Of a DNA stretch of 64,000 bases, positions 33,127 through 46,220 are shown piece after piece. Source of the DNA: Gigaspora rosea. Taxonomy: Eukaryota > Glomeromycota > Glomeromycetes > Diversisporales > Gigasporaceae. The first letter of the stretch is position 1. Each line of letters starts with the position of its first letter. The position numbers and the translations under genes are program-made. A model generated the notes under the pieces. The model ran no database searches, was not told the DNA's origin, and saw nothing but the letters and a program-made list of their open reading frames with translations. Location: NCBI GenBank assembly GCA_003550325.1, contig QKWP01001235.1, positions 25,511 to 89,510 on the forward strand, read 5' to 3'.

Positions 33127-33643
33127 GAGTAGAGTATAATGACATCATTTTTATTATAAAACTTATTGCTATAATTATTGATAATACAAAATATCTAATA
33201 CTAATATGTATCAAATATTCTAGATATTTTATTTACTATCAAAAACCAGTTTTAACTTGTTTTTAACACCTGCAAAAAAGTCTAACCCATAGTTATTACC
33301 AACTTCTTGTTATATTTTTTTAAAAAATTAAATATAAATGTTAAATTCTTTGCTTTGAAATAAAAATTCAGACATTGAAAATACCATAAAGGTGCTACCA
33401 GAAATCAGCTGATTCGATTTTGGTCAAATTTTGACCCCTATTTTAGTCAGATCTTTATATTAAATTTTCACTTTTTCAGACCCCCTCTAGGAAATCAGCT
33501 GATTTCTGGTCCTCCCCTAAATATGTTTTTTTTGATATAAACAAAAATGCATTTTATTTAACTATAGTAGTAAGTTTTTTATGCTGTGCTACATAATACA
33601 ACAATTTTACTATTATTGAAAATGATTGACATACACTCTACTC
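33127..33643. mobile_element. TTAA-flanked inverted-repeat element, copy 2 (inverted)
   Basis: Ends GAGTAGAGTATA and TACACTCTACTC, bordered by TTAA at 33123-33126 and 33644-33647. It is the inverse of 23807-24261. It contains the MITE at 33390-33517. Confidence 0.65.
33390..33517. mobile_element. MITE, 128 bp, TAA target duplication
   Basis: Inverted ends (GGTGCTACCAGAAATCAGCT; right end complementary) bordered by TAA. The sister element at 23807-24261 has a single TAA at the same point and no insert, so both the boundaries and the target duplication are proven by an empty site. Confidence 0.85.
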
Positions 33644-35721
33644 TTAAAGTTAGATCCATCATGAGATTTTATGTTTTACACAACCAATTGAAATTACAAG
33701 TTTTTGTTTATACAGATCATTCTAATAAAGCAAAAAAAATGTAAAAAATACAAAAAACAAGTGTCTAAACCTTTTTTGGTCCATTAAAAAAATATTAGTA
33801 GGAAGATTTTATACTGTATTTAGATTCTTTAAACTTTATAGACTCTAAACTAACCCAACCTTAACTTTAATTTAAATTTATAATAGAAGCATCCCATATT
33901 TGGTAATATCTAGAACTGTACTAATTAGCTATAATTCCTGTTCTAACCTTAATATATAAAATCAAAGCAGTATGGTATAGATTTTAAAATAAGCATTTTA
34001 TATTCCCACAATAACAACATTATATTAATACAGTATAATCAAATATAGTATAAAAATTTTTGTAATTCAAAATACAGCAAATCAAAAGTGTATGCCTTAT
34101 TTTTATTAATTAGTAAAAATGTATAGGGCAACTATAGCAGATAATAATTGCCTAGAACATAGTAGAGGACATTTAAAGTTTAGTTATAGTAATACCAAAA
34201 TTATATTATTGATACATTAAAAGTTACTATTTTGATATACAATTAAGAAATATACCAAAAACATAATTTTGAATTTTCATGTTTGTCTACACACATGTCT
34301 AGATTTTTAACAACTAGGAAACAGTTTTAAACCTATTGTGATTAAATTACAAAATTTAATTTAACAAAAAAAATAGGTAAAATTTTAAAAATATATAAAA
34401 TTTATATAAATATTTTGATTAAGGCATTCACTTTATATAATATTAACCAGTGCAATGAAAACAGTATTACTGTCACTTTCTTTATATTCTTAATTCTATT
34501 GTAGCCAGTTCTTTCTTTTAGTAATTGTTAGAAAATAATTGCATTTATATAGTTTTGTAAAAAAGCAAGCAATGTTGATATGTGTATGCATATGAATCTT
34601 GCATAGTGATAATCATTTTTTCACTACAGTTATTACGTGGCACACGAATTCTTTTTCAAAGTCACGTTCTTGATTTTGTTTTAGTATTATCACGATAATG
34701 CATCAAAATTGTAACTTTTGATGCATCAAAAACATAACTTTTAATGCACTTTACTCGTCCATTGCGATAATGCATATTCACGCGTTTGTGGCATGTAATA
34801 CATGATGATCGCTCCGCAGTTTTATTGTAAGAGTGATACAGTATATTAGAGTTTTTCACACACTTGAATCTTGTTTTAGATACGACCAATAAAGCATTAC
34901 CGTAGTACGTATAGCAATAAGATTTGATCATAGTGTCAAACTTTCAAAAATGGAATAGAGCATATTACGATAATTACGTACGTACGTATCTTCGATTAGA
35001 TGTACAATATATATTGTTGGGAATGATGCTAAAATCGGATGATACTGAAATTTTGACTTATTTTGATATAAAATTTTAAAATTTTTTTGAGGTTTTTTTT
35101 TAGTTTTTATCTTATAGGGTTAGGGTAGGATTTGGAAGTAAATTTGATATTTAAAGAAATTTGATATTTAAAAGAATATATGTGAAGTTTAGCAAGGCTT
35201 ATAGTGTCAAATCGAGACCCCAAATTTCCGCATCACCTCTGACATATATTAAATAAAAATAAAAAAATCACAATCGCAGGTAAATTTACATGTAATTCAT
35301 AATATATCATCTTTTGAAACCGCTATAAAAGCATTTAAACATAATTCATTGAAGGTACATCAGCATGACCAGGCATCATTTTATAAAATTAGGATAGGAA
35401 AAATGACAGAATTTTAATGATCTTGAGAATCATGATTGAATTTTGGACTTGTTGGAATCGTCTTATTGAGACATTCATTTTGGTAGTAAAACATCAAAAA
35501 CGGACCAATGAATCAAAAATTATTTACTATTAAATATTGTATATGCATTTTGCGCCATAACACACTGAGTTTTAGTATAGAACCCACTATTCGGAATACT
35601 TCAGAATTTTTTTCTCGACCTTGCTCGTAATTTGCGTTGATTAATTGTCTATTCGGAAACTTACGGAATTGAGCCAATTATGCGAAAATTACCTAATAAC
35701 AACAATTTCAACAATTTTTTA

Positions 35722-35937
35722 CAGGAGGGTACCAAATTTACGGGTCGAACATGTCGGATCTAGGTCGGCGTTTAGCTGTTAGTAGGTTCTATGGCAAAAT
35801 TACCAGCTGGGCATTTTTTACTTAAAGAATGAATTCATTAGTAAAATTTTTAATTATCTTGGACAAAATTGATCAATTCCGATCCAGCCGACCATCGCTT
35901 CGAAGTATTCCGACCCGGAATTTTGGTGACCCCCCTG
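35722..35937. mobile_element. MITE, Tc1/mariner-like, ~216 bp
   Basis: Inverted ends CAGGAGGGTACCAAATTTAC and (complement) CAGGGGGGTCACCAAAATTC, bordered by TA on both sides. No gene; the open frames 35829-36083 and 35873-36100 are shadows. Confidence 0.8.
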
Positions 35938-36088
35938 TAGGAGTTAATAGCAACACAGCATTTTGCAAATCTAACCTATTATGCATTATCAATAAAATCA
36001 TCGCCCCTGGTCCAGACTCGTGCAATTTAAAATGCGATATAGACTTTGCGTTATCGGTGCAAAAAAAAATTATGGGAAAATAAGGATA

Positions 36089-36231
36089 GGCGGCATCCAC
36101 AATTTACGTTAAACTAGTACTGTATTGTATAAAAATAAGGATCTTGAAGATAATGCCATATAGTATTATGTTTGTATTATCTTTAAGATCCCTATAACAA
36201 TACTGGTTTAACGTAAATTGTGGATACCGCC
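36089..36231. mobile_element. fully palindromic MITE, 143 bp
   Basis: Two ~65-bp arms (left GGCGGCATCCACAATTTACG) almost perfectly complementary around a ~15-bp centre. Copy A of the duplicated segment (about 22770-22840) lacks it. Confidence 0.85.
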
Positions 36232-38511
36232 ATAAATTATATTTAATTTTACATAAAAAGTGCATTAATCAATACACGAATATTACACTATTTACATCAA
36301 AATAGATATTTATTATGCATTATATGTGTCTAAAATGTAATTGCACAAGTCTGGACTCTACGTTGAGGATGTGGATTACATAACAATATATGGTCATAAG
36401 ACATTGAAGATGTGGATTACATAACAAAGTATGTTTATAAGCTGTACTTAAACGTTGGATGATTTTGCTGTTTTAACTACTGTAAAGCGAAATATGTTCG
36501 TACAACATACATAAATATATACTATTAAAATTTTAATTTTAAATAACCGTTATTGATTGATCAAGAATATTAATTATAAATGAAAGTTATAAAACACAAT
36601 AAATGCACTTATTTCCGTTTCTTGGAAAAGCTAAATCCAAAATATTTTGTTCTATTAAATATTTCTGATACTTAAAAAATGAATAATGAAATTACTACGT
36701 AATCATAGTGATCGGAAATTGTCGCAGAATTTCTATTAAATACTAGGAAAATGCGTAGCAATATGAGATGGATTCCCTTATGTCAAGCAAAAACGGACCA
36801 TCTCGGATCTGTCACCGACCTCGGTAAAACTGTATCACAAAAACACCTACCACGTATAACTCGTGCAAAAAAATTTTTGAACAAAAACACAAAATGTTTG
36901 CGAATTCAAGTCGTTAAACTTTAATGTTATAAACTGAGATCACTTTATATGGCCCTAGTTATAAAATTCGAGCAAAACTTTTCCCGAGATGCCAAGAAAA
37001 GAAGGTGAACAAAAAAAAAATCTTTTTTAAATTTTTATTGTGCATTCAGATATAATGATGGTATTTGGCTAAAAGGTAATTATTTTATGAAAGCTAAGTA
37101 TTTTCTAGAATCGCTTTTAGCAGATTTTAAACCTCAGTCGAGTACCTATACCATGCTCATAAATTCCAAGAGTATATTATCCACTAATTGTTTTTTTAAT
37201 CTTTAATAGTACCTATATCATATTTGTAGCAGAATCCAGGATTACGTTGCTTACCAATAATTAATATTGAAAAAAAAGTATAATGTACTCTTCCAGCTTA
37301 ATAGAATCTTTTCTTTTTTCTAAAGGCATACTATTCAGGTTCATCTTTTGATAAAGAATATCTAACCTTTCTAGCTGTTGTTTAATATAGTAATTGTTTC
37401 TTCAATTTATTTTTTAAAATTTTTTTTTGAATCCTAATAATTTTGTTGTTATTGATAGTGAATTGTTCTTTATTATTATGTATTAGTAAGTTAATAGTTT
37501 GTTCAAAGACTATAATACTATATTTATATTTGACAACAAAGATATGCAAAGTATCAAAATTTCTAAGTATGCTTTACAAAGCAGGTAAAGGTTAATGCAT
37601 TATTTCTTATTGCTCAATTGTATAATTATTCTTACCCTAAGTTGATTTGATAATATCTAGGGGTTAGTAAAATTACGGGGCCAACTCAAATGTTACACAA
37701 GTTTAATTGTAATACAAAAATTGTCATTTTAAATAAAAATCATATAAAATTCATATGTATCGTGTTCTACTAGCCAAAGTCTTGATTATTAATTTTTTTA
37801 AAAATAATGCGTTTACTGAGATCTCTTTTTTTTGAAACTCGAAATAGACAAAGGTAAGTAATTAATAATAAAGAAATTTTATAGCTGTTCTTTTATTGTT
37901 AAAAAAACTAAATCATATATTTACACTCAATTATTGTAAGATGAAAGAAATGAAGGTAAAAAATCATATTTATAACTTGAAGCCTAACAATTTTAATTAA
38001 CCATGTAGAACATACCCACATTATCTTGTACATAGTAAATTACCTTTGAGCCTGCCACTCGTCTTTTTCTCACGACATGTAATACCAGTTTTTACTTGAA
38101 CATCTGAATTGAAGATTTCAATAATTTCCAGAGCTAATATGCTTTTAAAACACACTATTCATGAATGGTAGCATTATGCAACTGGAAATTTGCTTGTGAA
38201 AAATGGAAAACTTTGCTAGAGTTATTGATTTACAAGATCATGAGATGGTTGTTGATTGGGTAGAAATATTTTAAAGTATGTTAAATATATGCATTTAAAA
38301 TATTTTATTATGCGATTGATTAGCAATTGATTGTATAATTATTATCTTATATGACAGTAAACTTGAATTTGGATCATCTTTGTCCCCGGGCATAAATTAG
38401 CATCCAAATGAATTTGTAGTTAATAATATTGGCTCCAATATTCAACGTAACTTCGAATAATATAAATATTTAGAACACTACTTCTTGGAAGAAATGCTTA
38501 TATATTACGAC

Positions 38512-38750
38512 TAGTGATGCCACCGAAATTGATTTTTGAAAAAGGCCTATTTCGTCTTTATTAGAGAAAATTAAAATTTTTTATAAGGAAGAGCAAATAA
38601 AATTTATATAGATATGTTCCTTATAATTTCGTCTATTCAAAAAAAGTATTAAATAATTTTGTCTTTTAAGTAAAATAGGTCAAAAACAATTTCGTCTTCA
38701 AATTTTAATTTCAGGTTTTAGAACCCGAAATGCTTTCGTCCTCATGTATA
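38512..38750. mobile_element. hAT-like MITE with TTTCGTC motifs, copy 1
   Basis: 239 bp bordered by ATTACGAC and ATTACAAC, an 8-bp target duplication with one CpG-type change. The ends are TAGTGATG and CATGTATA. Inside, TTTCGTC (or TTTTGTC) occurs five times, at 38550, 38627, 38657, 38690 and 38734, like transposase-binding subterminal repeats. An inverted copy is at 44990-45217. Confidence 0.75.
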
Positions 38751-39544
38751 ATTACAACAAGTTAATGGACTGAATATAAATTTCATCTCTAGACTTTACA
38801 AGAAATTTGATCAATTATACAATTAATAAAAAAATCGTGATATTACCAGTTATACAGATCAGCATTTAAGATAAGTATTTTTTATATTAGTACTAATCAA
38901 TATCGTTATTTGCAGGAATTGTTGTTCACAGGAGTCATTTGCAGGAGTCATTTGTAGGAGTTGTCTTCTGCAGGAGTCATCGTTTGCAGGAGCTGCATTT
39001 ACAGAAATTGTTGTTATTGTTTGTTGATGTTGCTTGTTAGTAAGTAGAGATCTCAATTTCGTTAAATTGGGCACTAGAACTTTTTTTATATGTATTAATG
39101 TCTTCCTAGAGTTTTCTGCGTCATATTATGGTGAGTTTTTTGCAGCATTTTGCGATAGCTTTTTATATCGTTTCATGGTGAGTTTCTCTACATCATTTTA
39201 CGGTGAATTTTCTGAGACATTTTGTGATAATTTTCTATATCATTTTGCGGTGAGATAAATTGCCACATGGAATGGACTATCCTAAAGAAAATGTAAAGAA
39301 ACTTATAGCTCAATATTCTGAATATCAGGACGAAAACCTAATATATATAAATTAATTTTAAAAACTTAGCATTAAAGTTACAAAATTTGCTATACTTGTA
39401 AACAGTCATCTTTTTTATTTTAAATAAAAAAAAAGTTCCTTTAAAAAATTGACATTAAGTTTTTTTAAGATGTACAAAATTGACCCACCTAGTTGTAAAA
39501 TTAAAAATGCTAAAATTGAGATCTAATATTATATATTGTATTCG

Positions 39545-39757
39545 CTATATTATACAAATCATTGTTCTTACACAGTGAGACTTTTCCAAATGCACTTTCT
39601 CTTTAAATGCATACTCAAATTCTGGTCCAATATATACATAATCTCCATAATGGACTTTTCTTATGATTCTATAAGTAAATATTGCTAAAGTTTGGTCTTT
39701 ATAAAGAGTTCTGACCGTAACTTGTTTCTTTTGGCCAAATATTTTTACAATATATCT
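39545..39757 (-). pseudogene. unidentified coding-like fragment, 70 codons
   Basis: Open on the minus strand to TAG 39545-39547, preceded by an AG acceptor-like site at about 39758. The peptide has normal protein composition (RYIVKIFGQKKQVTVRTLYK, YGDYVYIGPEFEYAFKEK), unlike the low-complexity frames around it. I do not recognise the family. It lies inside the decayed inverted-repeat element and may be the last exon of its transposase. Confidence 0.4.
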
Positions 39758-40199
39758 AAAAAATTAATGCATTAAATATTTAAAGAATTTTTACTATTGT
39801 ATAATTTAGCTTAATATCAAATTTGTTACCATAGATGATACTTTCAAAATGATTATACAGCGCGTATAAGCACGAAAAATAAGTATTGTTTGCTAAAAAT
39901 CAATAAAATTAAAAATTAATATTTGATGATTTTAACCAAAGTAATATTTATCTTCCACGAATATCAAAATGTATCTAATTTTTGTATAAACCTACCAGAC
40001 GATACAAATATAAAGTGGTAATAGCCTGTCTTGAATCAGAAATCGGTTAATATAGCCAAAGGTTCTTTTAATATAGTATTTTTTTAAAGTTTTTAATATG
40101 CATTTATATGATATTACACAAAATAAATATGAATCATTTTTATTGGTTATATATTATAATAAGTTGTCCTTCCGTAATTTTACTAACTCCTAGATAATA

Positions 40200-43100
40200 T
40201 ATTTAAACTTATTTAAACAAAAAATTAATACATTATTAATAGAACAAAAGTTTTTATATATTCTATTGCCTAGGTAATTGGTTTGTTTCTGTTTTTAATA
40301 CTTTTTCTATTTTGGTTTCGTATCTCTTGCTGATATTTTTAAAATATTAAGAAAGCTTGCAAATATAGTAATAAGAAGTTAGTACAGTAATAGAAAATTT
40401 TGATATAGTATAATATCAACTTTGATTTACTTATCAAATTGGTAAAGTATTGCCTAATTTAAAAACTAATTTTGACATGCATATCTATTATATATAATTA
40501 TTAAAACTAGTAATCTATATGTAATTGTATATAAGAACTTTAAATAATAATATAATATGTTATAGCTTCTTTGTTTTTTTAATACAACAAAGAATTTATT
40601 TCTTACTTATTATTGCAATTTTTATATACTAGAAGTTATATATTTTTATTTTTCTATATGTTTTGTATTTGTACTAGTTATATACAAAAATTTTGCTTGG
40701 CAATATTTAATAATACTCGGCAAAACTTGTTAAAAATCTTGTTCAATATATGATTTTTTTTCTTAAAAATTGTAAAATCTCTGCTTTTCTTATTAATTTG
40801 TCTAAAAATGGTATTTATTTCTTTGATTAGATTTATTGACTAGTTAATTTCTAATTCTGATAAATTAATTTTTTATTATTGTAATTTTTCTTGTTATTGT
40901 TGCAATTGATTGATTTTCTATTTTTGAAACAATTATCTTTATTATCTATTTTTATTTAAAATTTGTATTTCAACTTGAGGAGCATATACTTTTGGATTAT
41001 AAAATTAGCCTTAGCAATAGTAGTTTGAAGTAAAGCTAGTTTTTTATTACTTTTTTGTTAAAAATAAATAATCTTTTATAGTAGTTGCTCTGATAGTTAT
41101 TTTTTCTATTTACAGGTAAAATTCTAATATATTGGGTTTATGTCAGGTACCTTATTACTATAAATAAAAAAATATATAGAATACTATATATCAGTGATCT
41201 ACTATATATATATTATCTAGTTTGGTTAATTTATATATATTGGATACTCTATGTGTATATGTAATAAAAATAACTTTTAAATCTACATATATTATAATTC
41301 TAAATTATTGTTTACAATGCATATATTCAAAAAAATTTATTCTTTAAAATATAAAAAATAATTTTTACTACTTAAATTTTTTTATAATTTGATATATATT
41401 AGGTATCTAATAAATGTTGCAGATTATAATTTAAAATGAAATTTACATTCTATACTTAATCTGCTAGCCTTCTAAACCCTATTAATACTTGTTTATTATA
41501 ATTTTTTTTTAAAACTATCCCTAACTCTAAACCCCTAACCCTAAAAAATGCACTCCAAAAAAATTTGGTTTTCGAGATTTTATACTATCATTTTATTTTA
41601 ATCTGGATTTCATTATGATCTGTTACATTAATTAGTAATAGAAATTTTTAATAGTTAATTACAAAAAAAAAATAAAAAAAAATTAAAAATTAATACCAGA
41701 AATATAGCCATATTTGTATATGGAATGCATGTTGTTTATGGTAATAAAATTCCAATTATTATAAAACGCACCTATAGTATTAAATACTATAAGTAAATTA
41801 GATTTGCAAATCCATGTAACAAAAACAAAAAAATAAATTTTTATAAACAAAAAATAAATTTTAATTACTTTAGGGTTAGAGTGAGGCCTGGGATTTTATT
41901 AAGAGCATTTAGTATATACAAAATTTAGCAAAAAATCTTTTTTATTAAAGCCCAAAAGCAAAATTTAAGATATGAATGTTTTTTTAAAAAATAAACAAAA
42001 AATGAATTTTATGTTATACCTGATCTTAAATTTTAATTGGCTATTCTAATAGTTTTGTATAACATAATGTTCAACACCATATGTGCATTTTAGTAAACTT
42101 GTAAAATTCTATATTTTTTTATATACTATATAACTCTATGCACTAGTAAAAATAGCCAATTTAGAGTTATTATTACAAGAATTACCAGTTTGTAGCTTAT
42201 ATATATAAAATTGAGCTTATATAAAAAAATAATATATATGTATATTGTATGTATAGTGGCTGTGCCCTAGAATACAATAACTGATTAACAGGCTATTTGA
42301 ATATCCAAATTATAAAATTGATAAATAGATAAATTAGAATAAAATACAATTATAATAAATATTTTAATCGTGAATTATTTATATACTAGTATTACCTAGT
42401 ATAAAACTTTGTTTATATCTTAACTTTAATATATATTTATTTAATAGGTCAATATTAATTATACCAGAAAAATAAAAATATTGATAATCTGTAATAAACT
42501 TTGAAATTATCAATTATAATAATTGGTGCTATAGCTTGGACCAGAGGGTTTAAATAGGCAATCCCCTAGTTGGGTTGCAGGTTTGGCAGCTAGTATAGAA
42601 CCTTCGGGCAGACTACTTAAATTAGACAACCAAAGTTGTACGTGTAGCTAGTTGTATTCTCATTTATGTAAAAAATATCAGGCACTCACAAAGGTTCTCT
42701 TGGTCCATATACTTGAATAAAAATTCATCTTCCAAGCAGAGACTATTGGTGCTATAAGTAAATTATACAAAATAGTAATATAGTAATAATTTATTATGAA
42801 AATAGTAATTGTAATAATATTTATTATATATAATAAATATTACTACATATAATAATTGTCCTGAGCATAGCGAAGGATGCTTAATTTCTAGGTAAAGTGT
42901 CACAAATGTTACCTTTTTGATACTTTAAAAGTATTGTTCCTAATGCATTTGTAATAAAAATATCAAAAACACAACTTTGAAATTTCTGTCTGTCTCCACT
43001 TGTATATTGTATAACACAATAGCGTAATATGATTGGGCAAGATGCAAGTATATTACACAAAAGGCCAGAGTAGTTTTTGCAAAAATAATTTTGGTTATAT
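40200..43100. other. long AT-rich non-coding tract
   Basis: No supportable gene. It contains degenerate copies of elements seen elsewhere, for example ends of the TTGTCCGGAGC family near 42857. Short telomere-like CCCTAA runs near 41519-41550 are paired with TTAGGG near 41872, so they belong to an inverted element and not to a telomere. CpG is very rare here. Confidence 0.5.
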
Positions 43101-43129
43101 ACTGCTAATGTTGTGTAAAGTTATACAAA

Positions 43130-43395
43130 CCTTAATTTGGTAACTTATATCAAATCAGGTTTATTAAACGAATCTGAATCAAAATTAGGTTTATTTGAAC
43201 CAAGACCAGGTTTATTTTAACCAAACTAGAGTTTTTTGAGGTTTTTGAACCAAGAATTGATTTTTTTGATGGTTCAAAAACCAAGTTTAGGGTTATTTGA
43301 GCCAAGATCAGGTTCATTTAAACCAAGACAGGTTTATTTGAACCAAACTAAGTTTATTTGAACCAAAAACAGGGTTATTTAAACCAAAATCATAC
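43130..43395. repeat. ~20-bp minisatellite
   Basis: About ten degenerate tandem units of GGTTTATTTGAACCAA(GA)CA. Each unit is itself palindromic (GGTT...AACC). Confidence 0.8.
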
Positions 43396-44109
43396 AAAAA
43401 AACAAAAAGCTAAAATAGAAATAATTTCGCTCAGGACTTACAATGGGTTCCTGTTTACTAGTATTTTATGGGAAAATGTTTTTGTGCACCTGCACGGTTG
43501 TGCACTCTTGGTGATCTATCACCCTAGTACAGTATTGTGTACATGGGGCAATTTTGAACAATTTTGAACATTTTTCAAATTAAAATTACTTGAAATTTTA
43601 TTAAGATAATCTATTTTAACTTTTTTACCAATAAGTCCAGCATCTAAAAAATATATAATTATATATTTTTTTTAAATAACTTTATTGATTAGTTAAACAT
43701 GGGACATGGGCTTAGATGATTTTGAACAATCTTGAAAGTTGGACATTTTACATAGTATGGACATGTTCTATTAGGGTGTGAAATGTCATATAATCTACAA
43801 ATATTGTAATATAGTAACTTTTAGACAAGTAACTATATCACTTGACTTAACATGTAAGAGGGAATGTAAAGATAAAAAGAAAATATAAACAAGAAAATAA
43901 AATAACAGAATATAAAATATAAAATTTATAGTCAAAAAAAATAATATCAATTTATTAGATGTAATATTTTAAAGTACAAATGTTTTTAGAAAGGGGGAAA
44001 AGTAAAGAACAGAACCTTTTTAGAAAAGAAGATTTGTAAGGAACAAAACCTACTCTGTCTTGGGAGAAAAGGCAGGGTTTATATATCTGTAAAAACTTGG
44101 GATTTTCAC

Positions 44110-44325
44110 AATAACGTATTAAGATAACGTTCTAATATAACGTACTAAGATAACGTATTAAGATAATGTACTAAAATAACATACTAAGATAACGTACTAT
44201 AATAACGTACTAAGGTAACATATTAAGATAATGTACTAAGATAACGTACTAAGATAACGTACTATAATAACGTACTAAGATACTGTACTATGATAACGTA
44301 CTAAGATATCATACTATCATAAGAG
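44110..44325. repeat. 13-bp minisatellite
   Basis: About 16 tandem copies of TAACGTACTAAGA. Many differ only by ACGT becoming ATGT or ACAT, the two products of cytosine deamination at the CpG. Confidence 0.9.
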
Positions 44326-44989
44326 TTATAGTGAAAATGGCTTCTTTTTAAGAACGGAGAAGAGTGTTTCTACTAAAACTAATACTACAGATTTGGTTGG
44401 TTCAATAAAATTTGTACTATTCTTAATAACTCTATAATATTTTCCTAATACTAATATTTAAAATTTATGCTAATATAACAATATAGTGAAGATCATATTA
44501 AATTTTACTAATAAAGATTTTTTGTTGATCATTCTGTTTAATAACAAAAATATATAAAATTTTAAATTGAAATAACTCCTGAACTATTTATGAGGTACAT
44601 GTGAAATTATATTTATTAGATTCCTTTTAACATTCTTTTTAAAGCAATAGAGCCATTTTTTTATTTTTCATATAAATTAAAGCGAAAACTGATTACTAAA
44701 ACATGATTAATTTTATACCAATAAAAAAAAGAGCTATTATCTTAAAGAGAACATTAAGTAGAATCTAGCAAAAGTATTTTTACTCATATATCTTTAATAG
44801 TTCAAAAGTTATTTCAGTTTAAATTTTATATATAACGAGTGATTATTAGCAGTCAGAAATAGGTTGCAGATCATGCAGATCACTGGAAAAATCTTAATTA
44901 GTAAAAATTATTATGTAATCTTCACTATGTTTGTATTTGTTATGCTATTTCATACCCTAACGTTCCATGTACAACACTGCCCTAGTGAC

Positions 44990-45217
44990 TATATATGAGG
45001 ACAAAATTGTTTCGGGTTCTAAAACCTGAAATTAAAGTTTGAAGACGAAATTGTTTTTGACCTATTTTACTTAAAAGACGAAATTATTTAATACTTTTTT
45101 TGAATAGACGAAACTATAAGGAACATATCTATATAAATTTTATTTGCTCTTCTTTATAAAGAATTTTAATTTTCTCTAATGAAGACGAAAAGGCCTTTTT
45201 TTTTGGTAGCATTACTA
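44990..45217. mobile_element. hAT-like MITE with TTTCGTC motifs, copy 2 (inverted)
   Basis: 228 bp bordered by perfect 8-bp repeats CTAGTGAC (44982-44989, 45218-45225). Inverse of 38512-38750; GACGAAA motifs recur inside. Confidence 0.8.
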
Positions 45218-45469
45218 CTAGTGACCCATATCAGGTATACAAATATGCTTTTTTACGTACTGTATATATATTTTATTTTTTTATTTTTTAGAAGCATCCT
45301 CAATATTGTTCTTTAGAGTTCTTTTTGGCTTTCTGGAGATTTTTGGAATAGTTTTTATTGCTTTTTTGGTAAGTTTTTGTTTTTTGTTTTTTTTTGTTTT
45401 CTTGTTTTAGGCGCTTTTATATTGTTTTAGATGATCTTCTAGTAGACTTACTAATAGTTCTTCAAATTA

Positions 45470-46220
45470 TTGTTATTTTCTGGTGAGGTGTTTTTTTTCT
45501 TGCATTCAATTTTTTCAGTGTTTCTTGTACTTGTTTTTTTTTTAGCATTTTTGTTTAGGCATTTTTCGGTGGACTTGCATCATTTTTTGGTGATTCTTCT
45601 CAAATTTGTATTATTCATTTTTAATTCAAAGTTTTATTGTTCTCTGGTAAAGCAGTTTTTTCTTGTATTCAATTTTTTCAGTATTTCTTGTATTTGTTTT
45701 TTCCTGGTGTTTCTTGTTTAGACGTTTTTTGGTGAACTTGCGTCATTTTCTGGTGATTTTTTTCAAATTTGCATTGTTCTCTAGTGAGTTTTTACTGGTA
45801 GTTTTTTAAATTTTCATCATTTTCTAGTAAGGCATTTTTTTTCTTGTATTCAATTTTTTTCAGTGTTTCTCATATTCATTTTTTTCTAGTATTTCTTGTT
45901 TAGGCATTCTTCGATAAACTTGTATTGTTTTTTGTAATTCTTTTCGAATTTGTATTATTTTCTAGTAAGTTTTTACTGGTGGTTCTTTGAATTTTTGTCA
46001 TTTTCTAGTAAGGCGTTTTTTTCTTGTATTCAATTTTTTTTAGTATTACTTGTATTTATTTTTTCCTGGTATTTCTTGTTTAGGCATTCTTCAGTAAACT
46101 TGTATCATTTTCTAGTAATTCTTCGTCAAATTTCATTATTTCTAGAAAGTCTTGTATTTATTTTTTTTCTCTTGATGTTTTTTGTGTTTTCTATTAACTT
46201 TCTTTCAGTAAACTTAGTGT
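45470..46220. repeat. ~163-181-bp tandem array, four units
   Basis: A T-rich unit containing TGTATTCAATTTTTT recurs at 45501, 45664, 45845 and 46025. The three open frames here (45470-45721, 45950-46243, 46323-46544) are F/L/S-rich translations of the repeat and not genes. Confidence 0.85.

Larger units (their letters stand above)
37657..40195. mobile_element. decayed DNA transposon with inverted ends, ~2.5 kb
   Basis: The left end TATCTAGGGGTTAGTAAAAT is matched in complement at the right (about 40160-40195), with weaker similarity continuing inward for perhaps 90 bp. It contains a small coding remnant (39545-39757) and a younger hAT-like MITE (38512-38750). Its class is unknown. Confidence 0.55.

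Noticed and set aside
41517-41550. CCCTAA runs as an interstitial telomere
   Set aside because: Only a few degenerate units, paired with inverted TTAGGG nearby; the same runs sit inside a MITE at 48.6 kb and in its relative near 35.1 kb.
44110-44325. Regular short repeats as a CRISPR array
   Set aside because: Units are 13 bp and contiguous without spacers; a eukaryotic minisatellite.
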